Source: Calonectria ilicicola (lineage: Eukaryota; Ascomycota; Sordariomycetes; Hypocreales; Nectriaceae). From it: a stretch of DNA of 64,000 nt. The notes under the pieces are model-generated. The model was not told the DNA's origin. It searched no databases and saw nothing but the letters and a program-made list of their open reading frames with translations. The stretch is taken from NCBI GenBank assembly GCA_020809705.1, contig CP085830.1, positions 1,798,001 through 1,862,000 of the forward strand, given 5' to 3'. The translations under genes were made by a program, and so were the position numbers. Below, one piece after another: positions 48,101 to 58,619 of this stretch (the first letter of the stretch is position 1; every line of letters starts with the position of its first letter).

Positions 48101-48406
48101 ACGTCGTCCAGTGCTTACGACGCACCCACACCCGGTGGTGCTCTTCTCGGTGCCCCTACTCCTGGTGCGATGAATGCTCCCACCCCAGGAGCCTATTCAG
48201 CTCCCACTCCCGCGGTCAACGCCCCGACTCCAGGCGGGGGTTGGCAAGGCGGCTGGGGTGCCGACTCGGCCCCAACACCAGCAGCAGGTGCCCCTACACC
48301 AGCGGCGAGCGGCTACTACGGCGCTCCTACCCCGGCTGCGTATGGTGGTGCGCCCGAAACTCCCGCAGCAACGGGCCCCAGATACACCGATGATGACGAC
48401 GATTGA
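45152..48406 (+). CDS. SPT5: Transcription elongation factor Spt5
   Basis: Spt5 pairs with Spt4 on RNA polymerase II and controls pausing, processivity and mRNA processing. Exons 45152-45412, 45490-47725 and 47778-48406 encode about 1,041 residues. The N-terminus is strongly acidic (residues 1-150, runs of Asp/Glu). The NGN domain follows at about 200-290 ([15 protein letters not shown] to [13 protein letters not shown]). KOW modules start near 300, 457, 508, 570 and 735 (for example [17 protein letters not shown] and [15 protein letters not shown]). The C-terminal region from about 790 holds two repeat styles, first SRTPAW/GARTPA, then APTPGA/APTPAA, which are expected phosphorylation targets. 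It ends in an acidic YTDDDDD. All features match a complete functional protein. Confidence 0.97.
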
Positions 48407-48918
48407 TCGGCTAGCTTGGCTCGATTTTGAAGGGAAGGGCGCGGCGGGGTTGCGCAATGGCGTTCGGGAGAATTGTATAATAGAACAAATCATGTATAGA
48501 TGAGCCGCCAACCGTGTTTCGAATGCGGCCATCTCAGCTGGTAACCAAAAATGAATCCAGGGTCCATTAGTAGTAGCTTGGGGTTAGCACGTGAGGACAA
48601 ATTTCCATAGATGCAGAGCAATAGCAATCATATAATTTGAGGCATGTATCACACGAAGCCTTGTTGCGCAAATACATTAATGGGAAGTTGCTGTAGCTCG
48701 GCCCCAGATGCCGTTAATTACCGATCTCCTTATCGATACGGTGGCTAAGCTTGAGCTGTCTACTCTCCAAAAAAAAAAAAAAAAAAAAAAGTGCATCTTT
48801 GCCTTCACCAGACGGCCAAAAGCCAGCCTACTTGGATAGAGCTTATCAGCACCTCTACTTCTGTATTCAATGAACCCTCTTTGCCAAATTACTCTATAAT
48901 CGAGCATATGTTAATGAA
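48407..48918. other. Short intergenic region with a poly(A) tract
   Basis: It is the SPT5 3' region and the promoter of the next gene. An A22 tract lies at 48769-48790. Confidence 0.7.
48769..48790. repeat. A22 homopolymer
   Basis: Twenty-two consecutive A lie between SPT5 and the mitochondrial membrane-protein gene. No target-site duplication or retroposed gene is attached. Confidence 0.9.
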
Positions 48919-49537
48919 ATGGCATCGCTACCACGACTTCAACGATCGCTGTACCCACATCTTGGTGGGATTCTATCAACCATTCAACCGATAGCTCCAC
49001 GATCAGTGTCAACAACAGCCTTGAAACATGCCAATTCTTCACTAAAACCTTCTACTGTTACCTCACGATCTGGTGGTGTTTCCGCCAAAGAAATACTCTC
49101 CAAGACGCCTCGAACAACCCGAGTACCACCTCGATCCCAACCATCCCAGAAGCCCACTACATCCGACCCTCTCGATCCACCGGAAGATGCAATTCGTGCT
49201 GCCGAGGCACGAGAAATGACACTCCAAGCTGCTCGGTTGCGGCGGGCCAAGCAACGCCAAGAAGCGCTCGAGGAGCAGAACAAGAAAGAGGCCGACAAAA
49301 AGGATTACCAAAAGCGATATAATACCGCGGCCCGCAAGTGGGTTTCATCGATTATTGCACTCCCCATTTTTTTTGTGACAAGCTATTATCTCATTGATCG
49401 ACGTAGGTTTTCTTTCTTTCTTTTTTTCGGTTTCCATGGATGTTTCTGTGAGAAAGAAATGGAAAGTAACAGGTTGCTAACATGCTACAGTTGCACTGGG
49501 AAACGAACAAAAGATTCTCCCTAAAACAGAGAAGTGA
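48919..49537 (+). CDS. Small predicted mitochondrial inner-membrane protein
   Basis: Exons 48919-49402 and 49491-49537 give 176 residues; the donor is GTAGGT and the acceptor CTACAG. The first about 35 residues are rich in Arg, Ser and Leu with no acidic residue, typical of a mitochondrial targeting sequence (MASLPRLQRSLYPHL, RSVSTTALKHA). A charged helical region follows (AREMTLQAARLRRAKQRQEA). A single hydrophobic segment near the C-terminus (WVSSIIALPIFFVTSYYLI) is followed by DRLALGNEQKILPKTEK, completed by the second exon. I do not recognise a named family; a small assembly factor or respiratory accessory subunit would fit but is speculation. Confidence 0.75.
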
Positions 49538-50413
49538 AAGATTAAATATACATTTATAAAGGTATCGCAGAATCGCCTTCTAGTGCCATGAGGCATGGTC
49601 GTGAAGTGAAACAGGGTGTTTCTAGAAAGTGTTGCAATGCTGCCAAAGGATAGCAACTCGTATAGAGAGAGATTGCTACAGGGACGGCATATGGCGATCA
49701 GCAAATTAACACCAAAGCCTCACGGCCAGCTGCTACCCTGTTTGTGCACCCTCGTGTTGTTTTTGAAGGCTCAACACTTGCCTATCACGCCTACAGAAAA
49801 ACTACGGCACAGCCCACCTCAGGATTCTGGGCCATTCAGAAACATCTATCAATCGTTGCACGTTTCTTTTTAGAGAACTTGGGCTTTCTTTCCAAACGAT
49901 GAAATATTCTGGCCCAGATAAATAATTCAAGAGGCCCTTCTCTTCAACGCAAGTTATTGCGGAATCTAGGGAAATAACAATATAAAGAAGCTATATATTG
50001 AGCATCAATAACCCGGTTCTAGGAACTAGATCACAAGAGTTTCAACTGACCCCGATCAATTTAACTCAGACATTTTTTTTTCATTCTAAATTTTGAATTG
50101 AAAGATATCGAGATTCATTCAATAATTTGATTGAAAAGTACCTGAAATTAAAAGAAGAGCGCTCGTGTCATGTAAATATATATATTAAATGAGATAGAAT
50201 TACCCGAATACCTTGGTTGATTTTGATCAAATTGAATATGTGCTAGGTTTAGATCGCGGGTATCATAATTATTCAGGAAACTTTCTAAGAATTGCCAGGA
50301 CCACCTTCTTCACTTAGATCTAGAGTCTAGAACCATTTCTATGTGTACCTAAGCTTTGTGACCACAGTTCCATCTCCCAGAACTCGGGTTTCTTCCTCCA
50401 GACTAAAACCGCG
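49538..50413. other. Convergent intergenic region, AT-rich
   Basis: It includes a fossil or alternative coding tail of the permease at 50339-50413 (see findings) and AT-rich DNA at 49960-50260. No other gene was seen. Confidence 0.6.
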
Positions 50414-52122
50414 CTAATGGGGGATGGCGATTGTCCAAACATACCAGTACATAACACCGGCCACGAAGCTATTGACTTTTGTAAGCAAAGATACAAAATA
50501 CAATCGGCAATCAAGGACGTACATTGTTATCCCGACTAGTGCATAAGTAGCGTAAAACATGCCATTATCTAGGCGGTCAGGAGGTTTAAAGAAGGGGGCC
50601 GCAAGGAGTGCAACGGCCAAAATTATTTTGATGAAGATGGCAGTAGTCCATGCTTTGAATGGCCTCCGCAGGTCGGGCCGCTGCAAACGCAGCTTAAGGA
50701 GACCAACAGCCACCGCAAGACCAACAATCTCGCCAGCATACCCTTCAACTTCAAGGATGAATGAATAGGCTGCTGTAGATGGAGGCAGCACTATGACAAG
50801 AAAAGATGGGATGTAGTTAACGATGAATCCGCCCGAGGGGGAGCCGAAAGGCTTTGACGAAGATAGGAAATCCGAGAATGGAAGAAAACCTTGCCGTGCA
50901 ATTTCCTGCTTAATGCGTGCCTGTCGGTTCATATTTTCAGCTCATTGTCGATTCAAAGTTGGATTGCAGCAACGGCGGGTTCAGGGGGGCTTACCATTGC
51001 AAATGCTACCACCATGACATTCCCAAAGGCTGAGAGAGCCACAGTTAGTGGCAAAATTCTCCTTCCAACGCTTTCACCAAACAGCCGCTCAAAGAAAAGA
51101 GCGGCGACCAGCTCGCCACTGTCCCGGATTTCGTCGGCTGGTACAACAAGGAAGTAGGCAATGTTAACAAGAAAGTATAGACTGCACGAGGTGGCAAGAG
51201 CCGTTAGCGTAACTGAACGCAGGGTTCGAACTGGATCCTTGACTTCGTTCAAAACGTTGCTGACATTGTCAAGACCAGAGTACGAGTAAAACACTTTGAA
51301 TAAGGATGTAGATATCACACCCCAGTTCCAGCTACTATCCTCCCATAAGTCATCCCAAGACAAACGAGAACCGGTTTCAAAAGCCGAATCTGAGGCAGGA
51401 CGGAAGAGAACAACATAGATGCCAGATAGAATCATGAATAGAACAACGGTGACCTTGATCCAACCAAGGACATCCTGAACCCTGACACCGGTTTTTGGGA
51501 AAATACTATGTATGATAGTGACGCCAGTAAGTAGACCAACGGCCAGGCTTTTGGAAAGAAAATCACTTGGATTATGTACTTCAAGAGCAAAAAGCACATA
51601 GCGACTAAAGACAACACAGTTGCTGGCTGTGAAACCCAGAAACACTGCGTAAATGGCGTATAGCGTCGAAGCCAAAAGCCGAGGCCATCGATAGGTGAAC
51701 TCAAGATATACTTTATTGCCTCCAGACCTCGGCAGCATGCAACCATATTCCAAGGCGACGGCAAGGCTGCAGGCCGCTATCACGGCTCCGACAACCCACA
51801 GCGAGAGTGACAGCCCAATGCTTCCTACAGACTGGAATATGGCACCTGGAGTAGCAAATATTCCGCTGCCAACGACTCGAGAGATCACCAATATGTAGGC
51901 GCTCTGCCATGTAAGGGTTCGCCCGAGGGGTGACGTCTCGGGGAGAACATCGTCATCGACCGAACGTGAAGGCCGTGTGCTGCCCGTGCCGATCTCGCTT
52001 TCGTCAATCGAACTCGCTAGAGATGTTTGGTTTAAGCCCTGCTTCTTGGAAAATATCGGGTCAGATGAGTTCCGGTTTGCTGTTTGGAGCAGCGGGCGCC
52101 GCTCGTCGTCAAATGTGTCCAT
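50414..52122 (-). CDS. LAT-family amino-acid permease (Mup1-like), C-terminal tail cut by a stop
   Basis: It is a plasma-membrane amino-acid transporter resembling high-affinity methionine permeases. Exons 52122-50995, 50920-50523 and 50468-50414 encode 526 residues. The ATG at 52122 was chosen; the frame stays open to 52161 without an ATG. About twelve membrane segments are seen. Motifs: LTWQSAYILVISRVVGSGIF, GSIGLSLSLWVVGAVIAACS, LEYGCMLPRSGGNKVYLEFTY, SYSGLDNVSNVLNEVKDP and, after intron 1, ARIKQEIARQGFLPFSDF. The last helix reads VAGVMYWYVWTIAIPH and then meets TAG. Past this stop the same frame continues for 24 codons with a family-like tail (RGFSLEEETRVLGDGTVV) before a second TAG at 50341-50339. 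The protein is therefore predicted to lack its conserved cytosolic tail; the membrane core is intact. Confidence 0.88.
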
Positions 52123-53650
52123 TTGGCGTTGGTTATCTATCGAGCACTGATCTGAGCGCACGACACATCCGTCGATGAGTGACGCGGGGAAAATAGCAAT
52201 AATTTCTCCATTTTATGGTGCTTTCTAAGACACCTTGTATCCAACTCGGACACAGGGCATCCGAACGTTCCATGGCTTGTGGCGGGCTGGGGTGCGTCTT
52301 CGTCAGGCGTGACGCGGATTGCGCGATTGGCAACGAATGAAAGGTGCGACATTCGTCAACGTGCCAATCCACCGGCGCCTCAGCCTTGCCTCAACACTGG
52401 CGATTTCAAATCTAGTTGGCCACAGGAGCCTATCATTCTGAAACATTCCTAGCCACCAGACCGCGTCGTGATAACAGTCAGCGATGTTGTGCTCTCATGC
52501 CAATCGACTTACACACCGTGGACCCAATCCGACTAATCCGGATAAGCGCAACATGGGGGCTGAATCTGGGAGATGATAAGCCTTTGTTTCACTGATTTTA
52601 GAATATTTTACTGATTGGGCCTTTTGAATCGCCCACTGCCTAGCAGAAAGAGATCAATCATCGTGACCAGCTGGACGAAGCTATCACGCTTTACTTGTCC
52701 GTTGAAGCATGTGTCTCGGGCCGTCGGTATTTTTCTAAGCTATATTTAATAAGGTTTTAATTCTTTATCTTCCATATTTCGTAATACATTGAACTTATAC
52801 AATACATAGCACAAAGTTTGCTCACATTTTAGGTTCCAACATATTTGAACATGAAGCTCGGCCCAGTGCCACCACCAATTGTCTCCTATTCCAATTTCCC
52901 TTAGTTAAAAATAAAATAAATAAAATAAATAAAATAAATAAAATAAATAAAATAAATAAAATAAATAAAATAAATAAAATAAATAAAATAAATAAAATAA
53001 ATAAAATAAATAAAATAAATAAAATAAATAAAATAAATAAAATAAATAAAATAAATAAAATAAATAAAATAAATAAAATAAATAAAATAAATAAAATAAA
53101 TAAAATAAATAAAATAAATAAAATAAATAAAATAAATAAAATAAATAAAATAAATAAAATAAATAAAATAAATAAAATAAATAAAATAAATAAAATAAAT
53201 AAAATAAATAAAATAAATAAAATAAATAAAATAAATAAATAATATAACATTAGGGTCATATTTTCTCCCCTTAATATTTATAAGTCGCTGCCTATTTTAA
53301 CCGAACGATTTTTCCAAATTTTCTTTCGGTCATTTCAATCTACAGCACCTAGTTAATCTCTAATCGCATGCCGAATCCTCATTCCGACCCTCCTACACAT
53401 TTCAATTCCACTGGATCATTCTGCTTCAAATAGTATCAGATTTCAAATATGTTCCGTCTTATTAAAATGGTAAGGGGGCAGATATGATTAGTGTTTGGAT
53501 AGTGAATCAATCATAAACTACATGATGAGCTATCGCGCAGCCGAGATAAGTATGCGATCCTGATCCATGAATCGGACAAATTCTCTATTATTTACCCTAT
53601 TTACAAAAAATGTACCTATCTATCCAAACCTTCAATCGATAATATTACTA
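52123..53650. other. Intergenic region containing a minisatellite
   Basis: The right part holds the 9-bp tandem repeat annotated separately. The rest is AT-rich from about 52600 on, with no recognised gene. Confidence 0.6.
52913..53242. repeat. Perfect 9-bp minisatellite, unit AAAATAAAT, about 36 copies
   Basis: The unit AAAATAAAT repeats without visible interruption for about 330 bases. Because nine is a multiple of three, the minus strand has an open frame reading Phe-Ile-Leu over and over; this is an artefact, not a gene. Degenerate edges lie at 52907-52912 and 53240-53250. Confidence 0.95.
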
Positions 53651-54329
53651 CTATAATACGTCCCAACAGTGAATTCTTCCCTTAATCTCCCAGGCCAAGT
53701 TTCCATCGTTATCAGCAATGTGGGAGTTGGCACCGGCTGATTCTAGATACAAAGCCATTGTTTTATGTCCGAAACGGCTGCAAATGTGAAGAGTTGTCCA
53801 ACCATGAAGTCCTTGAGTGTCCATAAAAACGCCTAATCGGACAAATTCGTGCACCAACGAAATATACCCATAACGAGCAGGTATCATAAGTGGTGTCACA
53901 CCATGCAACGAGGTGGACGAAATTTCAGCTACAGATGAAAGTAGAATTTTAACGCAAACCGGGCAGTTTTTTCTAGTGGCAACATGCAAAGAAGTTTCTC
54001 CTTGTATATCCCTGTGCTCTGGCGATACCTGGCGTTTAAGAAGCGATGAAACGTCGTCATGTTGGCAATCTGCAACCGCTTTGTGAAGGTAAAATTTTGG
54101 AGTTGCAGTATTTCTCATTTCCTCAGCGATCTCTCCAACTATGTAAGGGCTACATAAGCTATTTAAATGGCGACAGGTCTTTTGGAGTCCCAAAAGCTCA
54201 TCCTTTGAAAGAGTCTGAAGTCTATCAGCTCTTTGATTGGAAGCTGGAGTAAGGATATAGAGGATGGAGTACCGCAATGATAATATGGTGAATTTCCGAA
54301 GATAAATTAAGAATAAAATCGCCAGACAC
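53651..54329 (-). pseudogene. F-box/ankyrin-repeat gene that seems to have lost its ATG
   Basis: Two exons are predicted, 54329-54273 and 54214-53651, split by a 58-base GTACTC...TTCAG intron. Joined, they read an N-terminal F-box, FILNLSSEIHHIIIA plus TLSKDELLGLQKTC, followed by RHLNSLCSPYIV. About four ankyrin repeats follow (FYLHKAVADCQHDDVSSLL; GETSLHVATRKNCPVCVKIL; GVTPLMIPARYGYISLVHEF; GWTTLHICSRFGHKTMALYL). Without the start the product would be about 206 residues. No in-frame ATG exists between the upstream TGA and the F-box; the residue before SGDFILNL is GTG at 54329-54327, as if an ATG had mutated. The ankyrin part has no stop. It is therefore either a very young pseudogene, a non-AUG start, or a missed upstream exon. 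F-box/ankyrin proteins are a large, fast-evolving group in filamentous fungi. Confidence 0.65.
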
Positions 54330-55112
54330 GGTAAATTCAAAGGTAGTGGTTCAAATATCCGATAATGGTTGAGTGACACTTTAAACTTGACTCTTTCTAG
54401 GGACAATAGGGACATACCACATGCGCCGATATCTCAAGGTTTCTTCTCATATTTCAAGAACCACTCTAGGCAGGAAAAGTATCTGAGCATGGATTATTTT
54501 CCATTATCAACATGAGGTCTCATGAACCAAGACATATTAAAAAGAAGAAAAAAGATTGCACAGGCGCCGAACCGACACGGGTAGGTGGGGCACCGGTCAC
54601 TTTTTATATTTAGGGCGTTGGATGACATTCGTTGAATGGCACTTGTCTATCTAAAAGATAAAAGAATAGTCACATAGAGGGTCTTCATGTGGTCAATAGA
54701 ATTGGCTAGATTAAACTCTCAAATATCGAGCGAGGCTTTGCTCCTGCAAGAGAAACAGAAAGCTACATCAGCTTAGGTGAGACGGGCTTGGCTTTGACAT
54801 CCATTCTGCCGGCCAATGTAAGCGTCCGAAGTATCCGAAGTGCCGAATTACAAACCAAAGGGATGGATATTATTTTATCATCAAGCAATATTCTTTGTGA
54901 TTATCTGCGGTTTACCTCAAATCCTCCTTCCCAAAATAAAAGACCAAGTCCGTCTATAAGACAAAAGATTATTAAACATGAATATTTTTATTGTTCATAA
55001 TTCCTAACCAGAGCCTATGATATCAGACTATTCCCTAGTGAACACCCTCTCAACTTTATCATAAATTCCTGCAACGCCAAAGAATGGAAGAATCCCAATC
55101 AGCGCCCCAATC
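54330..55112. other. Intergenic region, AT-rich
   Basis: It lies between the F-box/ankyrin gene and the SDR 3' end. An ATG frame at 54415 runs into the F-box exon in the wrong frame and is not supported. Nothing else was recognised. Confidence 0.55.
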
Positions 55113-55991
55113 TCAGGAGTCGTAGCTAATCAGTCCATCGATGGTCCCGGCATGCAACCCGCCTGTGATTGGGATGTCCGCGGCAGTAGTTAAGGGAGAT
55201 GCATCGCTCAGAAGATAAATAACGGCCCCCGTCAGGTCGTTTTGGGTACTCAGCCGCTGCATTGGGGGTGCCAACCACATCTGCTCTCCTTCTCGTTTAC
55301 TCTTGCTTGCTCTCACGTTTCTTGTCATATCCGAATCCACGAAACCCGGGGAAATAGTATTTACCCGAATCTTGTGAGGCGCCAATTCCACGGCGAGGAC
55401 CTTTGAGAGCATCATTACCCCACCTTTCGAGGCGTTGTAAGCAGCCATTCGATATCCCGGTAAGGCAATATGAGCCGATTGCGAAGCAATAAGAACCATG
55501 CTTCCGCCTGTTCCTTGCTTGATCATTTGCTTGGCTGCCAATTGTGCCGCAAAGAAGGTTCCTCGCACCTAAAATTGAGTCAGTCATGCCATTAGCTCTG
55601 TGTACAGAAAATTCCTCACGTTGATGTTTTGGATCCGGGTAAATTCATCCCAGGTTTGGTCAATGAAAGGCTTATCAATAGCAATACCAGCAGCAGGAAC
55701 CAGACCATCAATTGATCCTAGTTCCTCGATGGCCTTGGAAAATGCCGCGTTAAGGCTCTGTTCATCGGTCACATCTGTCTGGATATAAATGGTCTTCCCC
55801 CCGAATTTGCTACTTAAATCTGCAAATTCAGGGACAGGATTCTGCTGAATATCCATTACTGCCACATTACCTCCCATCTCGCAAATCGCACGAGTGACGG
55901 CAAATCCGATGCCTTGGGCTCCTCCAGTGACGACATAATTGCGCTTGCGCAGTTCAAACATTGGGCGAACGTCTTGAAGAGAGTCAGACAT
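55113..55991 (-). CDS. Classical short-chain dehydrogenase/reductase
   Basis: An NAD(P)-dependent oxidoreductase of 275 residues is encoded by exons 55991-55620 and 55568-55113 (GTGAGG donor). The cofactor motif TGGAQGIG lies at residues 22-29, and a DIQ segment after beta-2 suggests NAD(H) preference. DVTDEQSLNAAF and a PAAGIAIDKP (NAG-equivalent) region follow. The catalytic Ser is in LIASQSAH (near 153-155), with Tyr168 and Lys172 in YNASK. VRVNTISPG-like IRVNTISPGFVDSDM is typical. The family resembles fungal arabinitol/sorbose-type and catabolic polyol SDRs, but the substrate is unknown. It is the downstream member of three co-directional catabolic genes. Confidence 0.93.
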
Positions 55992-56833
55992 TTTCGATTC
56001 TCGAATAAAGCGAATAGATATCAATGTTATAAAAAAAAAAGTATGAGGAAATTTTTATAATGATGACGCCTGTTTCCTAGATAAAGATATGATGTTGCTT
56101 TGAACGCGTGCTTCAATGCAGCCTAATTTATCTGGGCACTGAGCCGATTTGTCTCGGTTAACTCTTTTGTGGCGGCGAACAAGTGCGGCCACCTGTGCTT
56201 GAGATCATAGCCGACGCCCATGTCCGCCTTACCACCAACTTTTCGGATAATGCCCAATTTAAACTAACAAAAACAGAGTTCGTGCGTGCGTGCATGATCG
56301 TCATCCAGCTAACGCTTGAAACTGACTCGGTCTTTCTCATGCCAGTCCCAGCCAGGGCCCTAGGCAAATGCATGGCTCCTGCATATCCACTGCAGATGCG
56401 GCTCACTCATCTCCGCACCCGCCCCGCCTAATTCGATTCGGGGTGAATGAACACGCCACTTCTTCAAAGTAGACTGAATATCATCCCAGTCCATGTTGGT
56501 TCAGATGATGCTTCCGTGCTCTGGGACACCACTATGGCTGTTAAATGCCACGATCCATAATTTTCCATATAGCAACCTTAACAAACAAAAGCTGATTGTA
56601 TTCCAAATGAGTCGGGGGGATCCTCATGCTAGTTCATCCAATACAAATATAACATATGCCTATTTTAAAGACTTAGAACCCTTTTTTCTGGCTTGTAAAG
56701 CTTCTAGAAAACCAGTATACTAGTTAATCACAGGATTCTCAAGATGAATTTCGGTGATAGTTTGTTTATAATTGAACTTAAGATTTTAATACAGTAACTA
56801 ATTCAGCAACTTCAGGCGTATATAGAATTTAAG
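55992..56833. other. Intergenic region between SDR and monooxygenase
   Basis: It holds the SDR promoter and the 3' region of the monooxygenase. Short frames have no motif. Confidence 0.6.
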
Positions 56834-58619
56834 CTATTTGGATTGTTGTGATTCAAGCCATTCTTGACTTAATCCCTTGTAGTCCCGCGGCTTATAGGGC
56901 TCTGTCATCTCCATCATTGCTGACGCCTTTCGGTGCGTCTTCAATCCAAGGTCGTTAAGGAGAAGGTCAACATAAGGAACTGAATCAAAAGCAAAATCGG
57001 GCAGAGAAGATCCGTATCCGCACGGATACCTCCACTTTCCAAATTGCGTGTGCAGCATCACTTCCTTCAAAACATCGGATGGCGACTCCGGAGCTCGTTT
57101 CAGCTTTCCATCAAAGAAAGCAGATATCCATAAAGCTTGAGAGGAGGCAAACATCGAAGTGAAAGTAGTGGACACCATGCCAGCAAAGGCGATGTTTCGG
57201 TTGAATACAGCCTCTGCAGGCACAATGAAGCGGTAATTGCGTAGCGGTTCCTCGTCTTTCTGCTGAAACCGAAGCACAGGCTGATCCTTAAGAATTGGAA
57301 ATGTGCTGAGGACCTCTTTATCGGCCTTCTTAATCAATTGGTCTCGCTCTTCTGATGATTTGACCAAAGCAGGGTCAAAATTGCGGAATTTGATAGATGA
57401 CTCTTTCTTCCAGCCAGTGGCACAAATAATAACATCAGAAGTCAGAACAGTACCATCGCTCAGGTAAACTTGATCACCGTCAAGATTATCAATGTCGGCA
57501 ACATGGACACGAATCTTGCCCTCCTTGACCAAATCAAAGAAGTTGGTTGGATAGTTGTGAATTCCAACACCACTCCCAGTCCAAAAGGCGCCCTGCCAAG
57601 GCTTCAACTTGAACAAATTCTGGTTGCCTTCGTTGTATCCATGCTCCTCGATAACACTGGAACTTAAAACGCTCCAAAAGTTATTAACCAAAAACCGCCC
57701 GGCAGCAGTCCCATGAAGCAGGTTTCGGATCATGGAGAATCCATCCTCGTTGCCCCACGGGCAAGGGCTAAACCAGGTTAGAGCTCGAGTGTTGAGAAGC
57801 TCCTCCATCATTTTCTTCCAGGGAGTGACGTATGGAGGGCAAATCCACACGGGTCCTTGTCCAGTTGGTCGAATGATGAGATCAACCTGCGCATCTGGTT
57901 CGGTGGCGAAGACATAAGCGCAATCGAATGCTGACTTTCCTGCTCCCACCACGACGGCTTTCTTGCACGTTTTGACGATATCTCCATTTGTGCAGAAATC
58001 CTTTGCGTGAAATAGGCGTGAAGTGAATTTCTCCTGGCCTCGGTACTTTGGCATGTTTGGCTGCGAGGTCAATCCAGTAGCGACGATCAACTTTTTGGTC
58101 TGAATAGTTTCAGAGGCACCACCAGCCGTTGGAGAAACATGGATGTCCCAGCTTCCATTATCTTTAGCTTCAATAACATCGACTTTAGTGTTAAATTTGG
58201 TTCGTTCAAACACTCCAAACTTCTTCGCAAAGTCAGTCAGGTAACGATGCAAAACTGCTGCAGGAATGTGCTGTCCTGGCTTTACACCATAAGTATCTTC
58301 AGACATTGGCAGATCAGGATACTCATATGAGCCGTGGAGGTTGTTCGACTTCAATCCAGGATAAAGTCGATCCTTGGACCATGTTCCACCACAGCTGCTC
58401 TCTGCCTCGACAACGAGGATCTTTTCATCTTGATGCAGCTCCACGTATGTCTTAGCAGCTGCAAGGCCATACCATCCTAAATTAATCCAAAATGTTAGAT
58501 GGCTAAAAATATTGCAAAAACGATTGTTCTTCTGCACATCTTCGGCTAAGCCAGAGAAAGGCCGAAGAGGAGCCACACATACCAGCGCCAATAACGACAA
58601 GATCATACACTTCGCTCAT
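56834..58619 (-). CDS. FAD-dependent monooxygenase (FMO-like)
   Basis: It is predicted to insert one oxygen atom from O2 into an organic substrate using FAD and NADPH. Exons 58619-58583 and 58476-56834 give 559 residues; the 37-base first exon encodes MSEVYDLVVIGA and completes the FAD motif GAGWYGL (Gly11, Gly13, Gly16). ESSCGGTWSKDRLYPGLKSN follows, then a GQEKFTSRLFHAKDF segment corresponding to the FMO identifying region, and the NADPH motif VVGAGKSAFDCAY. ICATGWKKE is the late conserved ATG motif. The FxGxxxHxxxWP signature of Baeyer-Villiger enzymes is not exact, so classical FMO versus Baeyer-Villiger activity is left open. It is co-directional with the SDR and the decarboxylase. Confidence 0.92.

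Noticed and set aside
38676..48790. Poly(A) tracts as tails of retroposed elements
   Set aside because: No element body, target-site duplication or reverse-transcriptase fragment is attached to either tract; simple homopolymer expansion is sufficient.
52822..53259. A 145-codon minus-strand open frame made of Phe-Ile-Leu repeats
   Set aside because: It is a by-product of the 9-bp AT minisatellite, whose unit length is a multiple of three; no start context or family supports a protein.
54330..54415. ATG at 54415 as the start of the F-box/ankyrin protein
   Set aside because: Its frame does not encode the F-box; the F-box appears only in another frame joined by a 58-base intron.
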